Below, in pieces: positions 1-10,700 of a stretch of 64,000 nt of DNA. Every line of letters starts with the position of its first letter. The stretch's first letter is position 1. A program made the translations under genes and the position numbers. The stretch comes from Cladopsammia gracilis. Lineage: Eukaryota > Cnidaria > Anthozoa > Scleractinia > Dendrophylliidae. Below the pieces are notes generated by a model. It saw nothing but the letters and a program-made list of their open reading frames with translations. It had not been told where the DNA came from and searched no databases. The stretch is from NCBI GenBank assembly GCA_022457155.1, contig JAJGOT010000220.1, positions 807,501 through 871,500 of the forward strand, given 5' to 3'.

Positions 1-242
1 CAATCTCCCATTATTAGTCTTACTTATATCCTCGGTGTACTGCAAAAATTCACTCCCCGATGCGAACTCTGCGTTATAAAAATCGCTGATTCGTCTTCCG
101 ATGAATCCTCCATGCTTCCAACAAGTGAGCTAGGTACTGAATAAAATGACTGAGTACTCTGGGTTATAAAGTATGCAAATATTTGTGAACATTCTCGTCA
201 ACAAAAAATAAATTCAATACTAATGTTCACACATGATCGTAG
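1..242. other. unassigned sequence
   Basis: AT-rich leader of the window. I see no coding region, repeat unit or RNA gene here. Confidence 0.5.
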
Positions 243-638
243 TTACATAATCCTCACAACAACTGAGGAATTGAGGGTTATGTAATCGCTACCGCACTGT
301 ATAGTGTACGTAGTCACAAGATGTGCTAATTTCATTGTTATAGCTGTATTCAAAATCAATGTAACAGCCAAAGGGGCGGCTAAAATCGAGGATATAACGT
401 ATAGGGAGAACAATACGATTTTGTGAGGATAAATTGTCATTAGTTAAATAATCTTCACAACAACTGAGGATTTGGGGGTTACGTAATGGCCACCACACTG
501 TATACGTAGCAACAATAAGTGCTAATTTCATTGTTATAACTGTATTCAAAATGAATACAACAGCCAAAGGGGTGGCTAAAATCGAAGATACAATGCAGAA
601 AGAAAACAATGGGTTTTGATGAGAAACAGTAATTATAA
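243..638 (-). repeat. diverged ~205-bp tandem duplication with a hydrophobic reading frame
   Basis: Two consecutive copies of about 205 bp (roughly 247-451 and 452-638) align along most of their length, for example over 'ctaatttcattgttata' and 'acagccaaagggg'. On the - strand both copies read a similar hydrophobic stretch of about 35 residues (SSILAAPLAV..LILNTAIT against SSILATPLAV..ILNTVIT). This faintly recalls the first membrane helix of a rhodopsin-class receptor. No longer gene context follows, so I treat it as a duplicated relic, not a gene. Confidence 0.45.
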
Positions 639-752
639 TAGATAATTACTTCGGCTCACAGCATTATTAGGTATATTGCAGGCAGCTTCGGGCTGCGCCC
701 TCAGCTGCCTGCAATATACCTAATAATGCTGCGAGCCTCAGTAATTATCTAT
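639..752. mobile_element. hairpin MITE-like palindrome
   Basis: Arms of about 48 bp (639-686 and 704-752) are reverse complements with few mismatches around a short GC-rich loop. The core arm sequence is 'gcattattaggtatattgca'. There is no coding content. It is typical of a short non-autonomous fold-back transposon, but I did not identify a target-site duplication. Confidence 0.6.
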
Positions 753-985
753 TAAATAATACTTACATAAATTACATTAATCAGATACATACATAAATTC
801 CTATACTTACAAGACGTTAGCAAAAATAATCGTTAGTTTATTAAGACGATATCTTTTAGGAGCATTTTCAATAATTAAATAATTAGATAAAAAAAATTAG
901 ATTCTAGTTTATATTTTCTATTTTATATTTTGTACTTACTTTATTTACAAAATCTAAGAGAGTGATTGATCTGTTATGGAGTTTA
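753..985. other. AT-rich unassigned sequence
   Basis: Very AT-rich with no convincing reading frame. It may include the 3' tail of the - strand LINE fragment that follows. Confidence 0.4.
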
Positions 986-1440
986 TTGGTCTAAATATAA
1001 TAGCGCATATATAGCATGGTGTAGTTAAATAATCTTAAAAGAGATTTACTGGCAGATGATGTACTGGGGAATAATCCAAATAAAATTTCTTTCATAGATG
1101 GTTGTAGGTTGGTATGATTGACCTCGTTGAACCACTTTATGACCCTACGTTGGAAAGCCTTGGAAAATTGGCAGAATATAAAAGTATGTTCAATAGAATC
1201 CTCATTTCCACAGTATAAGCAATTACTATCTTGTTTGATTCCAAAACGACATAATTCTTTCTTGGTAACTATAATTCTGTGTATGAATTTGTAATTAAAC
1301 GGTAGGGGTTTTGTCAAAGGGCAAGTAACACAATTCTGGTAGAGCTTTCTGATCTGGCATTGGCCTTGGAACTCTTTCCAAGCCTGGAGCTGAACAGGAA
1401 AATTTAGCACAAAACTCACAGAGGGTTTTGCTTGTGTTCT
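985..1440 (-). pseudogene. LINE fragment, zinc-binding C-terminus of reverse transcriptase
   Basis: The - strand frame ending near 991 carries CLYCGNEDSIEHTFIFC, a CX2C-X7-H-X4-C cluster. It is preceded by a hydrophobic/basic stretch with FIHRIIVTKKELCRFGI. This matches the zinc-binding domain at the C-terminal end of L1/Tx1-type non-LTR retrotransposon reverse transcriptases. The polymerase domain itself is absent, so this is a strongly 5'-truncated copy. Upstream of about 1440 the sequence passes into an unrelated broken reading frame, which suggests that the LINE end inserted into that older element. It is not expected to be functional. Confidence 0.6.
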
Positions 1441-1449
1441 GGCAGTCAC

Positions 1450-2895
1450 CTTTTATATATTCCAAGTAGAGCTCTCCCACCTGTACATATCCTTCCATAA
1501 ACGTATTTATTTTCTTAAAGTATGCAGATCCTGGTATGTCTTTCTTCTTTGAATCTGGTGCTGAAACAAACTGGCATAGTTGTTCTGTGTTGAAGAAAAA
1601 CTGTGCATTCTTGTGTGGGGTCAGAAATGATTGCATGTAATTTCCAGCTGGACCTGGCTCGTGATTGATTCTATCAGCCACATTCCGGGCAACGGTTCAC
1701 GCATTTTGTTCTATTGCCAGCTACTCACGTTTCTTGATATCATCAAGTGAGAGTGCTGCAATTTCATCTTGTGTTAGTCCATCAAGTGCGTCATGGAACT
1801 TCCATTGCATGGCCCCACCATCAACCAGTGCTTCACCAATATATGCATTCGATTTCTCTGCCTCATTCTGGCCACTGTCATCTCTTGCTCTGTGAATTCT
1901 ATTCACACGACCAGAATTGAGGATTCTAGGCATCTCGGCATCTCGGCATCTCGGCATCTTTGTATCTCACCTCTACATTGTTGCTGCCCACACCAGGCCC
2001 TGCATATGTATTCTTAAGGATGTCAGTCTTGACTGGTGGCAACTTCAACTCGTTGATGCATTCTAGGACCTGGTCCACCTTTCTTTGGAGAACACCATAT
2101 ACTTCCCATAACTGTTCTCCGGTGACTGTGATGTCGGTAAAATCTTGCTCCAAATGGTCTGTTATTGAAACTACTGCATCCTTCACAAAATTTCCACAAG
2201 CTACATCTTCAACTTTGACATCAATTTTGTCTTCATCCCATCTTAACATAGCTGCATTCAATTCACGTCTAAGCCATGACAAACGCATCATTTCATATTC
2301 GCGGCAATTGGGCTTTTGTGTTACTACCATTATGTCTTCATACATTGACGTGTCTTGAAAGTAGTAAAGACAGTCATGAACGTGTGCACAAAACCGCCTT
2401 AATGGATTACTGCTATATCTGTATGGATCTCTACTGACCTCTAACAGTTGAGCAAGCTCTCTTCGCAGAAGCATGGTCTCTGAAGCCCAAATACTTCCCG
2501 AACTACCAATATAGTATTTTGGCCTGACTGTAACTATAGTTTGATCTGTGTCATTCACAAGATGAAGTTTCCCATCAATGATTTCTTGGTGTCCGGTCAT
2601 AAAACAAAACGATGAAGGAGTAATGTACACTTGGGGAGTACTGAAATCATGCTGTGGAAGTTTTCTCTGCTTATCCTCGTCAGAGACATCATATATGACC
2701 ATATATCTTTCCGGACTTGGTATCACGAACCCCAACATCAGTTCCAGGACATAGATATGCTTTGTCATCCATGGAGAGTACCAGGCCTTCGTTATCTTCC
2801 GAAAACAGGCACGATTTAGCATTTTTTACGTGCTTCCTTTGGTGGTGTGTGCATTCATTTTCTTGTTGCTCCGTCTTGGGTGTTTTTTTAAGCAC
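1450..2895 (-). pseudogene. broken unknown gene, probably from a mobile element
   Basis: A - strand coding region runs from about 2895 down to 1450 in several shifted frames. The first part contains CLFSEDNEGLVLSMDDKAYL, continues in another frame from DVSDEDKQRKLPQHDFSTPQ for about 270 residues, then shifts again to AEMPRILNSGRVNRIH and ALDGLTQDEIAALSLDDI. The two shifts coincide with a ~10-bp insertion near 2690-2700 and an 8-bp tandem repeat at 1930-1961. A third segment (ADRINHEPGPAGNYMQ to YLEYIKG) follows after two in-frame stops near 1700-1724; a small intron there is possible ('gtgagt' is present). Codon structure is otherwise intact, so the breaks are recent. I do not recognise the family. 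The soluble, acidic protein and the surrounding repeats suggest a transposon-derived gene. Confidence 0.5.
1930..1961. repeat. 8-bp tandem repeat (ggcatctc)4
   Basis: Four direct copies of ggcatctc, the last with one change, lie inside the broken - strand gene exactly where its reading frame shifts. Because 8 is not a multiple of three, gain or loss of one unit changes frame. Confidence 0.8.
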
Positions 2896-3507
2896 AAAAA
2901 AGCCCTTTCCCCAAATGTAGTTTTGCTGCTCTTGATGAAATGTTTCTCGGTCTGCCTCTGTTCAGCGCAGTAGTTGCACTCCTTATAAAGATGCCATATC
3001 AAAAAAGGGGAAAAGGGATGTCAAATGGTTAAAATTACTTTTTGAAAAAATTAAAAGATGTTCACAAAAGAAGCTATTCAAGTTTGTAACACTTTAAACC
3101 CTAATTTAGAAACAGACAGTGACACAGATACTGACAATGACTCCACTGATGATGATGATGTCACTGATGCAGACTAAATGTTGCATGCAATCTTTTATAG
3201 GTTGTTGCTTTCATTCTGTTTATTTTTTCACATGAATATCCCTTGCTGACATAATCTTTGTAAAAACAGCTAGCTGCCACTATAGCCAGTAGGTGTAATC
3301 AGGAGCAGTTTTATTCCAAGTCATTTATCAAGCTACATTACTGCCAATTTAAGTGTTAATTGTGTATGTATACATATCTGCAGCTAATAAAATTGAAGCA
3401 TAATTGTTCATAACCCACCCCCAATGTATTGCATGATGTTTCTTGACCCACCCCTTTTTACGTGCACTAAAATGATGGCCCACCCCCCCTTTTTTTCCGG
3501 CCCACCC
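2896..3507. other. spacer with a small acidic ORF
   Basis: The only frame of note is 3058-3177 on the + strand, 39 residues ending in an Asp/Ser/Thr run (TDSDTDTDNDSTDDDDVTDAD). An in-frame stop lies directly upstream of its ATG. It could be the acidic tail of a decayed gene. Nothing else is assignable. Confidence 0.3.
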
Positions 3508-3945
3508 CCTCCTGTACTTTATGACCAGTCCCTTAATCAACAGTGCGTAGTGTACCAGTTTAAATGTAACCTGTGTGATACAGGGAGCTATGTTGGCTAC
3601 ACGTGCGGGCATTTATATGCCCGCGTGGATGGCCATAAAAGCACGTCATCTTCAGTACGCAAGCACTATGACAACGACCACGCGGGTGCTGTCCCTGAGG
3701 ACCTCCTTAGCTGTTTCAAAGTTCTCAAGAAATGCATGAACAAATTTGATTGTCTATAGTCAACGAGATGCTTTACATCAAACAATTAACACCGAGTTTG
3801 AATGTGCAAACGGATTCTATCCGTGCTAATATTTGTGTAGCCACCTCCGCTATGTAAATTAGTTATTACTCTTGAACTCGCATTTGTTAATTTTATTCTC
3901 ATTTGTACCCTTGATAATGGCGTCATGAGGTCGCTGAAACGTCGG
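3508..3945 (+). pseudogene. Penelope-like element, GIY-YIG end (copy 1)
   Basis: The + strand frame contains VVYQFKCNLCDTGSYVGYTC, the start of the GIY-YIG nuclease fold used by Penelope-like retroelements. CxxC spacing is followed by YVG and then ARVDGHK. The frame breaks near 3755 and resumes in another frame as EMLYIKQLTPSLNVQTDSI, the usual C-terminal stretch of these proteins. The reverse transcriptase part is missing, so the copy is 5'-truncated and frameshifted. A degenerate hammerhead-like core follows at 3911-3940. Confidence 0.75.
3911..3940 (+). ncRNA. degenerate hammerhead-like motif behind Penelope copy 1
   Basis: Pattern TTGATAA, then a weak 4-bp stem (GGCG/CGCT), then GAAAC. 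The canonical core is CUGANGA-stem II-GAAA, so the first block has two substitutions. Position, directly after the GIY-YIG frame, matches the better-preserved copies elsewhere in the window. Probably inactive. Confidence 0.35.
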
Positions 3946-6259
3946 GACATTATATCGCTTGTTTTTACTTGTCTATGTATTTCTAGTAACTAAAGGTCAG
4001 TCCTATTTACTCATGCGCGTAGCGGCATGTGTTATAAAATGAGCTTCGTTTTTCTTCTTTTTATATTTTTTATTATATTTTGTGTCACGATTTTGCATGC
4101 AAATTTATTCACGCATATTTTAAATTGTGCATTTCCGGTTCACAGCTTGGCTCTTTACACTTCCGGTTTAGTGACTTCCGACTAATCTCACTTCCGGCAA
4201 AACATCGTTACTGAAGTGTCACGACAGCGTCTCCTACAACCCTACTCACATTAGTAATAGATTCACACTGGGAGCCCTCACTCCCAAACGCCCCAGGCAA
4301 GGATAAGATATGTGAAGAAGCGAGCCCGGAGGCGTGAAGGAGCGGGAGCTAGCTAGGATGGGAACAATGGTCATCGCTGCGGGGAGGAGGGAGGGACGCC
4401 AAGCTAACGACTGGCGAACGTTTAACAAAAGAGGAATTAAACAGGCCAAAACAGGCCTATTTATACAAAACCTGTGTGAAACAGAACACCCGGGGGACTA
4501 CGAGCGCGCGGGAATTTTTATCCTTGAATTCCGAAGAGATTTGGGGCGTTTGTACGAGATGGTCCCAGTGAGAATAGTAAACTATCCAACACTGCATCCA
4601 TTGTCGAACCGCAATAAGATATGGGGATAAATTTGGCTCTCGTCCCTTTGTGTCATCCAGTGTCCTTCGTTTACCATACCAACGATGGACTCCTCCCCAA
4701 TACTAATAACTAACTAAGGAGGCCATCGTTACAACCTAATCGTAACTCCCCAAAACCCAAACCCAAACCTAACCCAATAGCCCTGGTGGGAGAGATTGTC
4801 CATGTTGACTCACATACGTTCCTTCTCATGAGGTCTCTTCCCTAGGCTGTCCGAACGTATATATACAAACCGTTTCAACTAATTAATGTTTTTCATGTAC
4901 TGGTAGGCTCTGTACCCGCGTTCGAGGCCAACTTTAACGAAGCCCTAGTTGAGATCAAAACCTTCGCCATAGGTGGCCGTAACCTGACTTGTTAGCGAGA
5001 ACAGTCTGGTAAAGGTCCTTGAAGACATACCGAGGCAAATCCGTCACCGTGTCCAACGAGAAAAGGCTTCTTCAGCATCCACAAGTACCGTGCATCGTGA
5101 CACACTTTCGGCTTGGTGGTCTCAGCCGTTACGGGTAGTACTAAATGAGGTGGTTTCGCATGACCATCCTTACCCACGAGCGAGATCGCACCGGTTTGCA
5201 GGCGACTTAAAAGCGTTTTCTGGACAAATTCTCCAAATTATTTGCACGATACGTTACTCCTCAGTGAGTATTCAGGGAGTTGGCCGGTCGGAATCGCAAC
5301 GTTCCCCCTTGAACGTCCCCCTAAAGTGTCTAAAGTATGGGAATATTAACACATTATGCCGCTATCGAAGATAGCACATTCTCCTGGTTCAATAAGGGTG
5401 CCAACTTCGCCATTTCTGTCCAATTAACTGCATTCCTATGGAGTTCCTCTGCGACAAAAATGGTCCGGATCCCGGAACATTAATTCATCAAGCTGTCCAA
5501 TAGCCTCTCCCTTTTTCTACTAGTCGAGCCATTTTCAAGCCGGTCATTTGCTGCCCTCTCACCGCTGACCCATACGGGGTTTCCCCCGGTATTGACCCAC
5601 TGAGTCGCATTTGTGCAATCACCGGCATTATTGATGGCGGTATTAAATCGTCATGCTTTTCCCATGACCAGTGTATCGCCTGAAGCGAAAAACAAAGACA
5701 AAAAAAGGCGAAATACGCGTGTGAAAAAAACCCGTAGAAGTCAGCAGAGAGAGGACAGTCTTGACCCAGTATGACCGGGAGGGTTTTGAGGTACCCTGGT
5801 TTCAAGACTCTCGACTCCCTGAGACTACAGGCAGAAGGTACAATAGGGAAAAAGAAAACTTACGGCACTCGCGGATCAAAGGGAGAGCATGGGGGTGGAT
5901 CTGAGGAAATATAAGCATTTTAAATATTTACGTCACCCTTTCGCCATATATTTACTGTACTGGTTCTCCCATTTGCTTCGCTAATTCTAGATCCGCGCCT
6001 TTAACACCCCAGTATGTCAACAAACAACGTATTATAACGCTCCGCGTTTATTGCACTTATACAATCGTGAAAGAAAAAATATTTCTCATGTGACAACACC
6101 GGTCCTTACATCTACTTAATTCTGGAGTCTTATCCGCTTGCAACACCCTGGAACTTGAGATTGTAGGTGAGACACATCGGTGAGACCTCAAACATGAAAC
6201 TGTCATCACATTCAAATATCATTGAATTCTCAATACTCTCTCTCATTTTTTTTCCTTGC
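3946..6259. other. unclassified sequence with no convincing gene
   Basis: About 2.3 kb of more balanced base composition. Open stretches (for example 4334-4630 +, 5488-5805 -) show no recognisable motif and no splice context. 'acttccgg' occurs three times at 4133-4198. This may be a degraded retroelement or intergenic DNA, and I cannot decide. Confidence 0.4.
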
Positions 6260-6715
6260 TGTCTAACCCCATTTGGTTTGTGAACTCTCACACCATTTCT
6301 TTTTCTCTTTTCCATGGGGAACTCCCACCCCATTCCTCTTGTTTCCTTTGGTGAACTCTCACCCCATTCCTCCTCTTGTCTTTGATTAAGTCTCACGCAA
6401 TTTTTTTCCTCTTTCCCTTGGTGAACTCTCACCCGCATTTGTTATTCCTTTGGTGAACTCTCACCCCATTTTTTCTTTTCCTTGGTGAACTCTCACCCCA
6501 TTTTTTTCTTTTCTTTGGTGAACTCTCACCCTTTTTTTTTCCTTGGTGAACTCTCACCCCATTTCTTTTCTTTGGTGAACTCTCGCCCATTTTTTTTCTT
6601 TTCCTTGGTGAACTTTCACCCCATTTTTTGTTTATTTTCTTTGGTGGACTCTCACCCATTTTTTTTCTTTGGTGAACTCTCACCCCATTTTTTTCGGTGA
6701 AATCTCACCCCATTT
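6260..6715. repeat. minisatellite, ~30-35-bp unit with a small hairpin
   Basis: About 13 imperfect copies of a unit built from 'ggtgaactctcacccca' followed by a T/C-rich tract of variable length (tttttcttttcctt). The core GGTGA-ACTC-TCACC is a 5-bp stem with a 4-nt loop. Long peptides such as GESSPKKRKK on the - strand arise from the repeat and are not treated as protein. Confidence 0.85.
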
Positions 6716-7246
6716 TATGATTTGTTTTGACTACACTCTGCTTTAGTGGTGTAAAACACATAGCTGCGGTGAACTCACCTGTTCCACTCTACTCCTAACT
6801 CCATAAACAAATAGCCATGCAGAGTCGCCGAGCTGCTTGTTGACACATTCATCCATTGTATTCGCAACATTATGAAGTATTCCATCCGTGTTAACTACAC
6901 ATACCAAACCTACAACTGACAGAGGTGCCTTGCGATGATAAAAGGCAGCTAAACAATGTATACACCGCCGAACATTACGTGAACATTTAAATAAGTATCC
7001 CAGACTGTACAGAATGTGGACCGCTCGTGCAGAAAGGCTCGTAATACACTGGAGCTACCCGATGAATTAATAAGCTAACACATTGACTGAAATGCAAAAC
7101 AAATGAAGCGTGGACCAAAACAAGTAAACTTGTACAACGTAATAAGCAAAGTAAAACACACAGAAAAGGAGGGTTGCAGCCCTTTCCCCCGCGCACAGTT
7201 CATATCTACACATATCTTTAAAAGAGACAACAGATATACTTTATCT
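6716..7246. other. unassigned sequence
   Basis: No coding region or repeat that I can support. It would be the 3' flank if the repeat at 7260-7548 is a - strand terminal exon. Confidence 0.4.
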
Positions 7247-7259
7247 CTAGCTCTCCCTG

Positions 7260-7548
7260 TTAAGCTTGTCCCGCTGCATGTTGGACTCCTTGTCCCGATG
7301 CTGGTTGAACTCCTTGTCCCGCGTGTGGTTGAACTCTCTGAGCTGCATTTCCCGCAGCAGGATGAACTCCTTGAACTCCTTGTTCCGCGGCTGGTAGAAC
7401 TCTTTGAGGTCTCTTTCTCACGGCTGGTTGAACAACCTGAGCCGCATGTCCCACGGCTGGTTGAATTCCTCGAGCTCCTTGTTCCGCGGCTGGCTGAACT
7501 CCCTCAACTACTTGTCCCACTGCATGTTGAACTCCTTGACCTCCTCGT
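7260..7548 (-). CDS. possible terminal exon of a Gln/Pro/Ala-rich repeat protein
   Basis: The - strand reads a continuous repetitive frame: PGRGGQGVQHAVGQ, then about eight degenerate units of the type GVQPAAEQ, ending in GVQHAAGQA and a stop at 7260-7262. Unit lengths vary between 7 and 12 residues, but the frame and the pattern of small residues, Gln and Pro are kept. A possible 3' splice site (atatccag) precedes it at about 7549. The + strand is also open (LVPRLVELLE-like repeats, 7103-7657), so the coding strand is uncertain and a non-coding minisatellite remains possible. No family is recognised. Confidence 0.3.
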
Positions 7549-7798
7549 CCAGGTGCTGGATATTATACGTCTACTATCAGAAAATAGAAGAGGGGAACGA
7601 AGAGGCAAAAGAAATCCTTCGACGCGTCAGCGCACAACCACGCCGCACTGCAGTTGAGCCAAAGTGATAATTTATTCATATGTACTAATCTTATATGCGT
7701 TACTTTAATGTATGCAGTGTGAATAGACGTCCATTTCGATCGAAGGTTAATGTTGACAGAGACCCACCTGCAAGCAAATTTGGAATTTGTGATCTAAG

Positions 7799-10700
7799 AT
7801 GGCTTGCAGATCAATCCTCAGCGTTTGTAATCGTCGAAACCGTTGCGGACGATGCTGCAATGCTATGCATCGCATGATGAAGAGAAATCTTCTGCTTGTT
7901 TTGATGGTTATGGGAGCTGTCGTTGGTTTTGTAATTGGCGCAACTATCAATGATCCCGTGAACCGCATCACTGACTCTGAGAAGAAAGCCACTGTGATCA
8001 TGCTCATTAACTTTCCAGGTGAACTGTTTATGAACATGCTGAAAATGATCATCTTACCTCTGGTTGTCGCCAGTCTGATAACTGCCGTATCGACTTTGAA
8101 TCCTGACGTAGCGGGAAGAATTGGCCGGCGTACCTTGATCTACTACATATCAACAATGGTGTTAGCTGCCTTGTTGGGTTTAACTTTGGTGATGGCGATT
8201 CGCCCTGGTTCGAGTGACGATCATAGCGTACGAGAAGACGTTGAAAGACGTATGAAATATCGAAATTTGGACTCGCTGCTCGATATGATAAGGTATGGTA
8301 GTTTATAATAACGGTGTAAGTTGCAGACAATGTGCCTTAGTAGGGGTGGTGTAGGTGGTCCGGGTGTAAACAAACACTCAATTTCTCGAGAAAAACCAAC
8401 AAACTGCTCTTACTCTTGCCAGGTCCTATTGAAGTGTAGGTTTGATTTTTAGCCATTTTATCGCGAACGGCATGTGTACGGCGTCACAGACGTAATGAAT
8501 GGAACTGCTGTATATATTACAAGGGCACAAACTTTTGAACCGGATATTATTATTCAACTGTTTAAGCAGCAGAGTTTCTAATAACATTTGCTTCTCTACT
8601 GGGGAGAAAGCGTGTTTCTGTGAGCACTTTTTCAGACATTTCGCTGCCACTGTTGTAACTTGGGTCGCCCGTGAAAATAACTATGGAAATTTGTTTGGGT
8701 TCTATGTGACAGCGACGGCCGCGGTTTTGTTCATTTTCCACTTGGCTCGTTTTCCATTGTTCTTTCAGGTGATTAAATTGAATACACTGCACGCCAATAA
8801 ACAACTGTCTTAAAATTAAGCCGGGGGCGGCTTTGATCGTATCGGGGGAGAGCGGGCTGACATTCCTCTGTTATACAGTTGAACCTCCTGTAAGCGACCA
8901 CCTAAAATGCAAAGACAAGGCGGTCGCTTACGGCAGGCGGTCGCTTACGGGAGACGGTCGCTTATGGGAGGCGGTCGCTTACGGGAGGCGGTCACTTACG
9001 GGAGGTGTTCGCTTACGGGAGGGGGTCGCTTACGGGAGGCGGTCGCTTACGGGAGGCGGTCGCTTACGGGAGGCGGTCGCTTACGGGAGGCTCACGATTT
9101 AGATAATCTAAACAAATGGCTTATCTCTAACAAACTTACTTTGAACACTGCTAAAACTGAATTCATGCTTATTGGTTCTAGACAAAAATTGAGTACTTTG
9201 TCAAACCCACCTGAGCTCTTGATTGATAATATTTCGATAGAACAAGTTTCCTCTGTCAAATCGCTTGGAATATTTATTGATGAAAATCTACGGTGGCAAA
9301 TACACTTCGATAAATTATCTAAAAAGATCGCTTCCGGGATAGGAGCCATAAAAAGAATTAGACCTTTTGTGCCTTCATCTACTCTTCATTATATATACGA
9401 CGCGCTAATTCAATCTCACTTCAACTACTGCAATCTTGTTTGGGGTAATTGTGGTAAAACTTTATTTGACAGGCTACAGAAGCTTCAGAACCGTGCCGCT
9501 CGTGTTTTAACCTTTTCTAGCTATGACGCGGACGCCAACTGCCTAATTAAACAACTCGATTGGGAAACTTGAGCACACAGTTTCAAATACAGAAAATCTT
9601 AATGGTTTACAAGTTTTTAAATGGTCTTGTACCTGAATACCTGCCTCTAAATTTGTTAAACGAAATTAAATGCGCTATTCCCTGAGGGACTCTGATAACA
9701 AACTAGTCGTCCCTTTCCCACGAACTAATTACATGAAAAACAGCTTTAGTTATAGTGGCGCAGTTCTCTGGAACAGTCTACCCTGTGATATGAGAGAAAT
9801 GAAATCTCTAAGTCAATTTAAACTATCAGCTTATCTGAATTTTTAATTTAAACTACACACAGCATTCATGAAAAACAGGTTATTTAGATTAATTGTAGTT
9901 AGCTTTGTAATTTGTTTAGGCTAGTTAGGTTAGTTAGGTTCCTGATGATTTTACTGTGTTTAAATAAAGATTTACAGTTACAGTTACAGTTACAGTTACA
10001 GGCGGTCGCTTACGGGAGGTAGTGGCTTACGGGAGGTGGTCGCTTACGTGAGGCGGTCGCTTACGGGAGGCGGTCGCTTACGGGAGGTAGTCGCTTACGG
10101 GAGGTAGTCGCTTACGGGAGGTAGTCGCTTACGGGAGGTAGTCGCTTACGGGAGGTAGTCGCTTACGGGAGGTAGTCGCTTACAGGAGGTGGTCGCTTAC
10201 GGGAGGTGGTCGCTTACGGGAGGCGGTCGCTTACGTGAGGCGGTCGCTTACGGGAGGCGGTCGCTTACGAGAGGCGGTCGCTTACGGGAGATAGTCGCTT
10301 ACGGGAGGTAGTCGCTTACGGGAGGTAGTCGCTTACGGGAGGTAGTCGCTTACGGGAGGTAGTCGCTTACGCGAGGTAGTCGCTTACGGGAAGATGTCGC
10401 TTACGCGAGGTGGTCGCTTACGGGAGGTTGTCGCTTACGCGAGGTGGTCGCGTACGGGAGGTAGTCGCTTACAGGAGGTGGTCGCTTACGGGAGGTGGTC
10501 GCTTACGGGAGGTGGTCGCTTACAGGAGGTGGCCGCTTACGGGAGGTGGTCGCTTACAGGAGGTGGTCGCTTACGGGAGGTGGTCGCTTACGGGAGGTGG
10601 TCGCTTACGGGAGGTAGTCGCTTACAGGAGGCGGTCGCTTACGAGAGGTGGTCGCTTACGGGAGGTGGTCGCTTACGGGAGGTGGTCGCTTACGGGAGTT

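Noticed and set aside
6429..6700. GESSPKKRKK-type and complementary ORFs
   Set aside because: Translation of the hairpin minisatellite; no gene context.
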